From: Thioalkalivibrio sp. HK1
GTDB lineage: Bacteria > Pseudomonadota > Gammaproteobacteria > HK1
Assembly (NCBI GenBank): GCA_000583135.1
Contig: JFBG01000037.1
Span: 1-34,721, forward strand
DNA length: 34,721 nt
Reading direction: 5' to 3'
In this document: piece by piece, positions 1 through 10,398 of the stretch
Numbering within the stretch: position 1 is the stretch's first letter
Layout of the letters: each line of letters opens with the position of its first letter
Made by a program: the position numbers and the translations under genes
The notes under the pieces: generated by a model
What the model was told of the DNA's origin: nothing
Seen by the model: only the letters and a program-made list of their open reading frames with translations
Database searches by the model: none

Positions 1-2
1 TC

Positions 3-929
3 GAAGCCTCGCCCGCCACACCGATGCATCGGGCGCAAGGCCAAGCATCCACCGCATCGCAAGCGGACAACGAGGACAAAGCACTCGAAAGCGCAATCGA
101 ACGCGAGCGGAGCATCGATATCGATAACGAACCCGGAGCCCCGCTCGAAGAACCGCCGCAACCCCGCTTAGGCGCAGGCTTGCGGATCGACATAGAGCGA
201 GCCTCCTTTACCTACCCCGACAACCGAAAGCCCGCCCTCGAAGGCGTGAACTTGCGCGTGGATGCCGGACAAACCGTGGCCATCGTCGGCCCCTCCGGAT
301 CGGGCAAAACCACCCTCGCCCACCTGCTGATGCGCTTTTGGGATCCGGATACCGGACGCATCCTCTTGGGCAACGAGGACTTGCGCGATTTCCGACTCGA
401 CGACTTGCGAGAACGAATCGCCCTCGTCACCCAAGACGTCTGGCTCTTCAACGAGACCTTGCGCTCGAATATCGCCCTCGCCCGACCGGATGCGACGGAT
501 CAAGCGATCGAAACCGCCGTGCGCCAAGCCTCCCTCGATACTTTCGTCGAATCCCTCCCCCAAGGCCTCGACACCCGAGTCGGCGAACGAGGCGCCCGAC
601 TCTCCGGAGGCCAACGCCAACGCGTCGCCATCGCCCGCGCCTTCCTCAAAGACGCCCCGGTGCTCATCCTCGACGAGGCGACCTCGCACCTGGACGCCAT
701 CAACGAACATTCCGTGCGTCAAACCCTGAACGCCCTGATGACCACCCGCACCACCATCGTCATCGCCCACCGCCTCTCCACCGTCCGCAACGCCGACCGC
801 ATCGCCGTCCTCGACAAAGGCCGCTGCTTGGAGACCGGCACCCACCAAGAACTCATCGCCCGAAAAGGCGCCTACCACCGCCTGATCGAATACCAAAGAC
901 AGGCCGACCGCCGTACGAGAAGTTCATGA
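3..929 (+). CDS. ABC exporter, ATP-binding C-terminal part (5' end outside window)
   Basis: The frame is open from the first full codon at base 3, so this is the 3' part of a longer gene. The visible 308 residues start with an acidic, low-complexity linker and continue into a complete nucleotide-binding domain. In order, it has Walker A GPSGSGKT, the Q-loop in TQDVWLF, signature LSGGQRQR, Walker B VLILDEATS, the D-loop HLDA and switch histidine AHRLST. This arrangement, with the ATPase at the C terminus after a linker, is that of MsbA-like or bacteriocin/lipid-type half-exporters whose membrane domain would be encoded upstream. It would hydrolyse ATP at the inner membrane to power export. The substrate cannot be read from this part. 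The Walker B region (DEATSHLDA) is less like CydC than generic exporters. The family is certain, the substrate unknown. Confidence 0.93.
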   Translation, partial: EASPATPMHRAQGQASTASQADNEDKALESAIERERSIDIDNEPGAPLEEPPQPRLGAGLRIDIERASFTYPDNRKPALEGVNLRVDAGQTVAIVGPSGSGKTTLAHLLMRFWDPDTGRILLGNEDLRDFRLDDLRERIALVTQDVWLFNETLRSNIALARPDATDQAIETAVRQASLDTFVESLPQGLDTRVGERGARLSGGQRQRVAIARAFLKDAPVLILDEATSHLDAINEHSVRQTLNALMTTRTTIVIAHRLSTVRNADRIAVLDKGRCLETGTHQELIARKGAYHRLIEYQRQADRRTRSS

Positions 930-1100
930 TCCAATCAATATTTTCGAAAACCGAGAACCCGCATCCGACCGATTGACAAACCGAATATCCATATTCGATA
1001 AGAAACGCTATCGAACCCACCTTAATACCCGAGCGAAGGCACGATCGGGCTTGTAAGTCAGCAACCGACCCAAAGGGCCGACATCAAGAAGAAGACCCTA
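930..1100. other. Short gap between convergent genes, no feature recognised
   Basis: This 171-base gap separates the plus-strand ABC gene from the minus-strand gene ending at 1101. A weak imperfect inverted repeat (cgaccc / gggccg near 1067-1082) could be part of a terminator, but it has a mismatch and no clear T-run, so I do not call it. Confidence 0.5.
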
Positions 1101-1973
1101 TCAAGCAAAAATCGCGATCGGCAGAACCTGAAACGCCGGCCCCCTCATCTCCCGTCCTACAGAGGCAAAATCGTACCTATCTTTTTTCGATAAGACATCG
1201 AATGCCCTTAGTACCTGTTCGAGTTCATCTTGGGGGACGATGGAAAAAAGCGTTTTCCGAAGCAGGCTGAAAGACTCCCCATACCCGACCGTCCGTATCA
1301 CCTTACCCATCACCTTAAATCGCCCATCAATCACATCGGCCATCGATGGACTATTAAGATATCCGATCTCCAAAGTAATCAAAGCGTTAGCGCCTCCCTC
1401 GACATCATAAGCCACCATCTCCACCGAATCACAACCCCTGAGCCTTTCGCTAAGCGGCCTCGTTCGCTCGCTCGATCGTTCTCGATCAGGGACTCTCCTT
1501 TGCCCTTCTTTCCGAGGTTTACCTTCGGACTCCTCGTTCAACAGCGACGAGATCGAGTTGATCGCATCGAGCAAAGGATTTCTTCTAAGTTCGGCCTCGA
1601 ATTCCACGAACCGATGGATCTTGCTGGATAGATCACCCTCCAATCCAACCAAAATCCCGTCATCGATCAGCTGATTCCTCAGCCGATAGAACAACGAAGC
1701 CGGAGTATGCACCCGCTCCTCATCGATCAAAGACGAAGCCCCACTCTCCTTAGCCTTCGCCCGATCCCCCGAAACCCTCACCTTCAAAAAGGACGAAAAC
1801 ACCTTGCCCATCCCCAACTCCGCCCCATAACCCTCCCGATCCGCACTCCCCGACCGCTCCGTCGAAGCAACCCGAGTAACATGCGAAATCCCATCCTCCC
1901 GCATCGCCAAAAGATCGAACACCATCCGCTGATTGAGATACACCGGAACGATCAGATCACCTTTTTCCATCAC
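1101..1973 (-). CDS. DUF6414-like hypothetical protein
   Basis: The product has about 290 residues. The N terminus (VPVYLNQRMVFDLLAM..DG), followed by a Gly-rich AELGMGKVFSSF segment and then HTPASLFYRLRNQL, fits the pattern I remember for the DUF6414 family, whose function is not known to me. The middle (about residues 140-175) is charged and probably disordered. The C-terminal half reads like a compact alpha/beta domain (VEMVAYDVEGGANALITLEIGYLN and onward). No signal peptide or membrane segment is seen. The start may be GTG at 1973 or ATG at 1970. A strong GGAGGTGA ribosome site lies just upstream and suits either. Its neighbours on the same strand are two GIY-YIG-like genes, so it may belong to an accessory pocket. 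The family assignment is from memory and tentative. Confidence 0.75.
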   Translation of the reverse strand: MMEKGDLIVPVYLNQRMVFDLLAMREDGISHVTRVASTERSGSADREGYGAELGMGKVFSSFLKVRVSGDRAKAKESGASSLIDEERVHTPASLFYRLRNQLIDDGILVGLEGDLSSKIHRFVEFEAELRRNPLLDAINSISSLLNEESEGKPRKEGQRRVPDRERSSERTRPLSERLRGCDSVEMVAYDVEGGANALITLEIGYLNSPSMADVIDGRFKVMGKVIRTVGYGESFSLLRKTLFSIVPQDELEQVLRAFDVLSKKDRYDFASVGREMRGPAFQVLPIAIFA

Positions 1974-2081
1974 ACTTCACCTCCATCTCAATAAATGTCA
2001 ACCCACCAAGACAATCCAGCAGGCCATCAGAGGAAACCCCAATCCCGCAATCGATAGCGATCCCATCATAAAAATCAGATA

Positions 2082-2708
2082 CTATTTTTTTGATTTCTCC
2101 ATCCGATCCCGACGATCCGTTAGCGTCTCTCCCCTATATAACCAATGATTCTGACCGCGCACCGAATATGAATTTCTGCCACAATATGTATTGAGGATAT
2201 GCAAAGTGACTTTATGCAAAGATGTTGTCTTACCTTCGAATTCAACTTTACGATCATCTACAACACGACAAGTGATACTTTTATCCTCTGAGAAAGTCAA
2301 CTTCGTCCCGGGTCTAATATCAACCATAGAGAATCGAAAAACTGACTTTCTGGATCCAGCTCGCTTCAGTGTTTCTGCGTCAGCCTTATCCTCTACAGTA
2401 TCGTCGACATCCGGGGTGACATTTTTAATTTCCCATCCTTCAAGAATTTTCTTTACAAACTCAGGTTTAACTTCAAAAAACTCTCGCTTCGGATTAACCC
2501 GATAATCAGCAAATCCTCCTTTAAGGCGATCTTCGATTTCTGCACCTCTACCTCGTTCCACCTCACAGGCATAATAGCACTCAAAAGGATAAGGAGTGCT
2601 TGAATAACTGGATAAAACACGAACGCGCTTCTTCAAATCCTTCGTCCTACCTACCTTGACCAGATTAGGAAACGCCTTGTTTGTGAGAATGTAGACGATC
2701 TCGGCCAT
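2082..2708 (-). CDS. GIY-YIG (T5orf172/MUG113-like) protein, copy 1
   Basis: This 208-residue protein starts MAEIVYILTN and continues FPNLVKVGRTKDLKKR, the GIY-YIG nuclease core in its T5orf172 form. It then has PFECYYACEVE, a candidate catalytic glutamate in AEIEDRL, and YRVNPKREFFEV. Residues from about 120 form a second small domain (VFRFSMVDIRPGTKL, DDRKVEFEG) ending in W-L-Y-R-GETLTDRR. That domain vaguely recalls the RAMA-type modules that accompany DNA-modification genes, but this is only a resemblance. The histidine usual after the glutamate motif (RLH in copy 2) is a lysine here, which may weaken catalysis. The start is supported by AAGGAGA seven bases upstream. It is a full-length paralogue of the next gene upstream. 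Base composition is clearly AT-richer than the flanking metabolic genes, which suggests acquisition. Confidence 0.85.
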   Translation of the reverse strand: MAEIVYILTNKAFPNLVKVGRTKDLKKRVRVLSSYSSTPYPFECYYACEVERGRGAEIEDRLKGGFADYRVNPKREFFEVKPEFVKKILEGWEIKNVTPDVDDTVEDKADAETLKRAGSRKSVFRFSMVDIRPGTKLTFSEDKSITCRVVDDRKVEFEGKTTSLHKVTLHILNTYCGRNSYSVRGQNHWLYRGETLTDRRDRMEKSKK

Positions 2709-2975
2709 GACTGTCTCCTTTAATGAGTCTCTACGACATGCATCGCTACCGATGCGGGATCTCGATCAATACCATGATGGCGTGTCGGTAATACAACCAG
2801 CCTGATCATCCGCCACGACAATGGATCTCAGTACCTCAATCACGACTTCCAAGGATATATCTGTTGACTGAAAATCGACTCGTCGCCATCTTTCATTTGC
2901 TTTCGAAGAAGGCGATCACAGTGTCGAGCGATTCATTCACCTAATCGAAAAAATGCACTATGCTAAATCCTGCCA
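2709..2975. other. AT-richer spacer between the two GIY-YIG paralogues
   Basis: I see no gene here. The 267 bases separate two homologous minus-strand genes, each with its own ribosome site. The spacer must hold the 3' untranslated region of copy 2 and perhaps a promoter for copy 1, but no convincing -35/-10 pair stands out. Confidence 0.4.
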
Positions 2976-3608
2976 TCAAGTAACTTCATCGGATTCTTCC
3001 ATTCTTAATCGACGCTCATTGAGTGTCTCTTCTTCAAATAGCCAATAGTCCGGACCTCGAACAGCATCCAATTTCTTTTGAAATTTTTCATCCAGAACAT
3101 GTAAAGTAACTTTATTCAGTGACATTTTCTCGCCACTGAATTCTACTTTTCGATCATCTGCGACTTTACAGGTGATATTTTCGTCTTTGATAAAAGATAA
3201 CTCTTCTCCAACAGAAATATCGACCATAGAAAAACGAAAGACTGACTTTCTAGCACGATCATACTTAATCATATCGGAATCGTCCTGATCCTCAGAATTG
3301 TCAGTATTCGGGGTGATATCTCTAACTGACCATCCCTCGATAATTCTCTTTACTCGCTCAGGATTGATGTTGAAAAATTCCCGTTTTGGATTAACTCGAT
3401 GATCACCAAACCCAAAATGAAGGCGTTTTTCTATTTCTCCACTTTTACCCTCTTCCACTTCACAGGCGAAATAGCATTCGAAAGGAGCAGGAACGCCCGA
3501 GTGAGTAGATAGCTCTTTGATACGCTTCTTCAAATCATTCTCTGTCTTGCCAATTTTGATCAGATCAGGAAATGCGGGATTCTTGAGAATGTAAATGATC
3601 TCGGCCAT
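2976..3608 (-). CDS. GIY-YIG (T5orf172/MUG113-like) protein, copy 2
   Basis: This 210-residue protein is homologous to the downstream copy from first to last residue. It has MAEIIYILKN, FPDLIKIGKTENDLKKR, PFECYFACEVEEG, the glutamate-histidine motif GEIEKRLHFGF, and HRVNPKREFFNI. The C-terminal domain again has VFRFSMVDIS, DDRKVEFSG and a final tryptophan-containing GEELSF...WLFEEETLNERR stretch. Here the RLH histidine is present, so this copy looks like the more canonical nuclease. A GGGGAGA ribosome site precedes the ATG. The target of such stand-alone T5orf172 proteins is unknown; many occur in phage and mobile DNA. Low GC relative to gcvP next door supports horizontal origin of the pair. 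Duplication followed by divergence is the simplest explanation. Confidence 0.86.
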   Translation of the reverse strand: MAEIIYILKNPAFPDLIKIGKTENDLKKRIKELSTHSGVPAPFECYFACEVEEGKSGEIEKRLHFGFGDHRVNPKREFFNINPERVKRIIEGWSVRDITPNTDNSEDQDDSDMIKYDRARKSVFRFSMVDISVGEELSFIKDENITCKVADDRKVEFSGEKMSLNKVTLHVLDEKFQKKLDAVRGPDYWLFEEETLNERRLRMEESDEVT

Positions 3609-3826
3609 GATTTTCTCCCCTAGGAATTGTCAGTTTTTACCCTAACCCATAGCACATATTTCAAACAGTCGGTGGTCTACGAGAAGCAAGATGGGATTGC
3701 CATTCTTTTCAATATCCCTATCTCAACCTCGGCACCAACCAAACGAATGTGCTAGGTATTCATGTATGTCTCGCCTACGCTCATTTCAAGCCGAATTTGG
3801 CTTTTCCGCCCTATCACTCATCGTCG
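3609..3826. other. Gap between gcvP end and GIY-YIG copy 2
   Basis: There is no gene in these 218 bases. A small inverted repeat (aagcc / ggctt around 3788-3803) lies about 25 bases beyond the gcvP stop and could be a weak terminator. The stem is only five pairs and the T-run is poor. The promoter of GIY-YIG copy 2 should lie here. Confidence 0.4.
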
Positions 3827-6793
<2,967 letters not shown>

Positions 6794-6924
6794 TCGATTT
6801 CTTCCTCGGATCCCGTGGATCAAAAAGACCGCTTTGACTTTTCTCGTTCGGCACTTGGGCTATGGGGCGGGTCTTACAAACAACGACGGCGACCTCCTAG
6901 GCAACAGCCATCGCCGACAACGCC

Positions 6925-7150
6925 CGAACAAGGTTTCCTGCGCCGGCACGCTCGGGCTTTCGAAACCCGTCGGTTCGTCGTTGCCGATTGCAGCGAGAGC
7001 CGCTTTTTGCAAGCAGCGACTCGATCGATAAAACGCCGATGGGCCGCGGCATCCTTGCGGTATCGGCTTCGTCGAGATCGATCCGGGCGCCTGAAAAGGC
7101 ATCCGCTCTTCTCAACGATTCGAGCATGCTCTTACGCATCATTCGATTTC
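6925..7150 (-). pseudogene. Decayed partial copy of the gcvP 5' end
   Basis: Just upstream of gcvP, the minus strand carries a second, diverged copy of its first 75 or so codons. Both copies start with the same aaatcgaATGATG. The copy then reads RMMRKSMLESLRRADAFSG and later GVLSIESLLAK, against [19 protein letters not shown] and [11 protein letters not shown] in gcvP. A one-base insertion near 7010-7020 shifts the frame, after which homology continues in the next frame as LQKAALAAIGNDEP against [14 protein letters not shown]. The copy ends with no decarboxylase domain. It therefore cannot make a P-protein and is best explained as an old partial tandem duplication. Residual translation of a short peptide from the retained ATGATG cannot be excluded. 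Confidence 0.85.
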
Positions 7151-7352
7151 CGACACGCTTTGGCTTGCGGATATCGCGCACCGTGCGCTCAGGCGATCCT
7201 TGTCAGTCGTGGCGGGGGCGGCAAAGCGACTCTTGGCCTCTTGCTCCTCGCCCCCGAAATATCGCCGATTCGCGCATTCGGGTACCAAGGTATCTGATAT
7301 CGGGTCCCTCCGATCGATGCTCAGCGATCGGAAGCGATGCCAAGACTCGATA

Positions 7353-7733
7353 TCACGACAAGCCCTTGGTGTATTCCTTATAGGCTTCCTCGTCCATCAG
7401 GGATTCGAGTTCGGAGCTATCCGCAATACGAATACGCACGACCCAGCCCTCACCGGTGGGATCGGAATTGATCCGCTCCGGGGCATCCACGAGCGATTCG
7501 TTGACTTCGAGCACGGTGCCGCCGACCGGCATCTTGAGTTCGCCGGCAGCCTTGACCGACTCGATCTCCGCACAAGTCTCTCCTTGAACGATATCGGTTC
7601 CGACCGAGGGAAGCCCGACATAGACCAGTTCGCCGAGCTGATCTTGCGCATAATGGGTGATCCCGGTCAGCGCGACGTCATCATCCTCGATAAGAATCCA
7701 TTCATGATCTTCGGTATAGCGCAAGCCGCTCAT
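7353..7733 (-). CDS. gcvH: Glycine cleavage system H protein
   Basis: This 126-residue lipoyl carrier shuttles the aminomethyl group and reducing equivalents between the P, T and L proteins. The opening RYTEDHEWI is typical of the family. The lipoylation site is the lysine in EIESVKAAGELKMPVGG (Lys61), and VNESLVDAPERINSDPTGEGWVVRI closes the lipoyl domain. Length is as expected. The start is supported by AAAGGAGG ten bases before the ATG at 7733. Together with gcvP about 560 bases downstream on the same strand, it forms a likely gcvH-gcvP transcription unit, interrupted by the decayed gcvP copy. No glycine riboswitch could be recognised upstream. Confidence 0.96.
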   Translation of the reverse strand: MSGLRYTEDHEWILIEDDDVALTGITHYAQDQLGELVYVGLPSVGTDIVQGETCAEIESVKAAGELKMPVGGTVLEVNESLVDAPERINSDPTGEGWVVRIRIADSSELESLMDEEAYKEYTKGLS

Positions 7734-8268
7734 CCTACAGCCTCCTTTATCTCATGCAGGTGGTTGCAAAAAAATCGCCTTGGGGGATTTAACCGAATCA
7801 CCCTTCGACTCGGCAAAAGCACTCGCCCGGTAGCGTTCGAGCAAGGGCGATCGAAAAAGAAATCAAACGGGCCTTGAATCGAAAGCGCGCTCTATTTTGC
7901 CAAGATATCATCTTCCATCGACGACATCGTCTCGTATCGCAAAAAGACCTAGGCAAAGCACGGCCGCCAAGAGGCATACGAAACGGCGATTGTCACCGAA
8001 TTTCGAAGGTTTTTCGAGAAAACCATCCCGGGCAAAGACCGTCGCCCTCAAAGACGGGAATTGCAAGCCAGATGCAATGGCTTGTCAATGCGAAATATGA
8101 AATACGAAACGCCGCGCGAGTCGTGAATCTTCATGAATTCTCACGAATCTCGAAGCATCGAGATATCGCTCATCCAGCCCTCGATCTTTTTTTCGAAGAA
8201 AACCCTCTCGATTCGGGCTCTTCACCTGACAGCGAGCCGCCGTCGAGCCTCCATCCATCCACCGGCCC
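7734..8268. other. Non-coding gap upstream of gcvH
   Basis: These 535 bases hold no supportable gene. Open frames here lack ribosome sites and family resemblance. A seven-pair inverted repeat (caagcca / tggcttg, around 8067-8087) could form a hairpin downstream of the minus-strand gene ending at 8269, but no T-run follows it. The gcvH promoter must lie here. I found no glycine-riboswitch core. Confidence 0.45.
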
Positions 8269-9438
8269 TCAATCGAATAGATCGACTTGGGATCCGGCAC
8301 CGACGCCCTCGTCATCCGGTGGCGGCGATGCGGCCATCGCATGAACGACCCTCGCATCGACGAGCTGTCGGCGCCCACCGCTTCGATCCAGATCGCCTAC
8401 CAGCACGATCGGCATCCGCTCTTCGAAGGCCCGCACCGCCTTTTCATAATCGCAGGGCATCAAGTGCGCCCTCAACCGACGCTCGCCCCGACTATCGAGG
8501 GCGCGCAAGATGATCCTCCCCTCGCCGTCGATTTGCGAACGCTCGACCCGTTCGACCATGCCGACAAAGGAGCGATTCGGCTCCAGCGCCTCCCGGCGAA
8601 AGCGATCCGCGGCCTTTTTGAGGATCGGGATATCCCCTTTTTCGAAGGCGAGTGCGCTTACCGAGATTTTCGTCTCGATCGTATAGGCCCAGGAAAAAGC
8701 GATATCGATGGAATGAAAGGGCTCGAGCATCGAGACCATCGACTCGCAAAGATTGGCGCTCACCCCCTCTTTCACCGCTTGGGCGAAGAAATCCTTTTGT
8801 CCGTCGGGACGCTCGATGCTTCGATCCGTCGCCGAACGCAAGGCGTGCATCGCTCGGGCCAGGTATTTCGTCATGACCCGCTCCGCAGGCTCGATCTCCG
8901 GAAGCCCTTGCACGATCGCCGGGGATAGAAGGGTGATCGCGAAACTCTCGTGCTCGGCCTGCCCCATCAACATGCGATCCAAGTGCACCCGCATCTTAGG
9001 TCTCGGGTTTTCCCAGTGCACCGCCCGAGGGGCGTTCATGGAGCGCAGCGCCGAGCGCACCACCCCCCACGCCCCGACGATCAACTCGACCGCACCCTCG
9101 GCGGCCACCGATCCATGCGGCCGATCCGGCACCTGCACCCGAATCGCATCTCGATCCGCCCTTGCCAGTTCCCGATAGATGGTCAGGGGATCGCTATCGG
9201 CGACCTCGGCGAAGACCGAAATCAGCCTTCCGACAACCTGCGGATAATCCCCGAGTTCGCGCACCGTCGGGATCAGGAGTTCGGGTTTGTCCGGCGCTCG
9301 GTAAATATCCGAATGCTCTCGATAGCGTCCGCTCTTGCGCCATCCCTTGGATTGCGCCCATGCCGCCAAAGCGGCCGGCGATAGACAAGACAGGGCGGCG
9401 GCGTCCCGGATAACGATATCCCGGATCGCGACGTCCAT
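8269..9438 (-). CDS. Conserved protein of unknown function, partner of the DUF4365-like gene
   Basis: This 389-residue protein has no signal peptide or membrane segment. The N terminus (about 1-40) reads LSPAALAAWAQSKGWRKSG, followed by RAPDKPELLIPTVRELGDY. That pattern, as I recall it, occurs in uncharacterised proteins of many bacteria, often Actinobacteria. Residues 95-180 are alpha/beta-like with QAEHESFAITLLSP. Residues about 290-365 (FVGMVERVERSQIDGEGRI, ALDSRGERRLRAHL, MPIVLVGDLDRSG) have the strand pattern of an OB-like fold. The C-terminal tail is acidic and ends QVDLFD. Its ATG directly follows the TAG stop of the upstream gene without any spacer, with a GGGGGA site inside that gene, so the two are probably translated together. 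No catalytic motif is evident and I do not assign a function. Confidence 0.85.
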   Translation of the reverse strand: MDVAIRDIVIRDAAALSCLSPAALAAWAQSKGWRKSGRYREHSDIYRAPDKPELLIPTVRELGDYPQVVGRLISVFAEVADSDPLTIYRELARADRDAIRVQVPDRPHGSVAAEGAVELIVGAWGVVRSALRSMNAPRAVHWENPRPKMRVHLDRMLMGQAEHESFAITLLSPAIVQGLPEIEPAERVMTKYLARAMHALRSATDRSIERPDGQKDFFAQAVKEGVSANLCESMVSMLEPFHSIDIAFSWAYTIETKISVSALAFEKGDIPILKKAADRFRREALEPNRSFVGMVERVERSQIDGEGRIILRALDSRGERRLRAHLMPCDYEKAVRAFEERMPIVLVGDLDRSGGRRQLVDARVVHAMAASPPPDDEGVGAGSQVDLFD

Positions 9439-9960
9439 CTAGATATCCCCCGTCCTCGAAAGCGCCATCAGTCTTTGCAAGGAGGCGGCGTTGAAGAGGT
9501 TTCTCATCGGGATATCGATTCTCACCGAATGCATATTCGAAATCTCTTCGATATCTTTCGGGTCATGGTCTTTCAGGCTCAGCCAATAGGCCCGATGACG
9601 AAGCACGAGCTCGTTGAAGTTGACGCTCGACCATCGATCCTCCTGCTTGGGCAGATCGAGCACGATGAGGATGCGCGGGGTTTGCGTCTTCATCCGCAAC
9701 CGCTCGTAGCGGCACGAGGGTAGAGAATATGCGGTGCAACCGGCTTTGGGTGGCTCCAAAAGCGTGGTCGCCTGCAACGAGATATCGAGCGCCGGGCGAA
9801 AAGCCTTGCCGGTGTCGATCCGCAGATCGACCCCGTCTCGATCCGAATCGAGGATGTCGACCCTATAGCCCGCCTGCGCCGCCACCGCCATCGTATATGC
9901 GACCGAAAGCCGCCTTTTTCGATCGCCGATCGATGTCGGCAAAGCATCGGTCATCCTCAT
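9439..9960 (-). CDS. DUF4365-like protein (possible PD-(D/E)XK fold)
   Basis: This protein has 173 residues. The segment SVAYTMAVAAQAGYRVDI, then DRDGVDLRID, then PALDISLQATT follows the layout of DUF4365 proteins, which I remember as having a nuclease-like core (D-x-D-G-x-D-L, then beta strand with Q-x-K/T). The usual final lysine appears to be Ala-Thr here (LQATT), so catalysis is uncertain. The rest contains RILIVLDLPKQEDRW and a hydrophilic end. The start may be ATG at 9960 or the ATG two codons later. It is the first gene of a two-gene unit with the 389-residue protein and lies about 150 bases past the 3' end of the selenocysteine tRNA. That place is a classic insertion site for accessory DNA in enterobacteria. 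A defence role is possible but unproven. Confidence 0.83.
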   Translation of the reverse strand: MRMTDALPTSIGDRKRRLSVAYTMAVAAQAGYRVDILDSDRDGVDLRIDTGKAFRPALDISLQATTLLEPPKAGCTAYSLPSCRYERLRMKTQTPRILIVLDLPKQEDRWSSVNFNELVLRHRAYWLSLKDHDPKDIEEISNMHSVRIDIPMRNLFNAASLQRLMALSRTGDI

Positions 9961-10108
9961 CTATCCGCCGATGGTACCCAAGGCGTCTCTTCGAGAGGTC
10001 GCACGAACGGCGAGTCGATCGGCAATCTGATCGACAAGTCGATCGCCCAAGGGATCAACGATGCGATCAACGAAGGGATCGCCGAGCCGCTCGACAAAGA
10101 TATCGAAT

Positions 10109-10204
10109 TGGCGGAAGAGGGTGGGAGTCGAACCCACCAGACACGTGGTACGCATCTCACCGGATTTGAAGTCCGGGCGCCCCACCGGGGTGCGATCCTC
10201 TTCC
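10109..10204 (-). tRNA. selC: tRNA-Sec (anticodon TCA)
   Basis: Read on the minus strand, this 96-base gene has the hallmarks of bacterial selenocysteine tRNA. The acceptor stem is 8 bp (GGAAGAGG with CCTCTTCC), the discriminator G is followed by an encoded CCA, and there is an extended D arm. The anticodon stem CCGGA/TCCGG carries the loop CTTCAAA with anticodon TCA (10167-10169). There is a long variable arm, and the T arm is GTGGG-TTCGACT-CCCAC. It decodes in-frame UGA at SECIS elements with SelB. It lies about 195 bases beyond the selB stop on the same strand, so it may be co-transcribed with selAB. Confidence 0.97.
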
Positions 10205-10398
10205 TTCGTCCTCGATACGAAGCGATCTCGATTCTTTATCGCCGACATCCTTTCTATCTCGGCTCATCTATCTCGGCTCGCCGCACGGGCCTTATCGCCC
10301 GATGATCCTCGAAAGCCCCGCCGAAGCCGGGATCCCCCGAAGATACTATCGGGGAAAGCGGATCAACGAAGCCTTTCGACGAAAGCGCGCGAGCACCC
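10205..10398. other. selB-selC spacer with a small hairpin
   Basis: There is no gene here. An inverted repeat (ccccga / tcgggg, 10336-10354) sits about 45 bases after the selB stop. It has no T-run on the minus strand, so it is more likely an RNA hairpin or processing signal than a full terminator. Confidence 0.4.

Noticed and set aside
7740..8100. Glycine riboswitch upstream of gcvH
   Set aside because: I looked on the minus strand for the conserved aptamer core and its tandem copy and found no match beyond a vague gaaggg-type word.
9961..10248. 95-residue frame reading through tRNA-Sec
   Set aside because: It crosses the tRNA gene, so it is not a protein gene. The plus-strand frame here also has an amphipathic look (IDKSIAQGINDAINEG) but no start codon.
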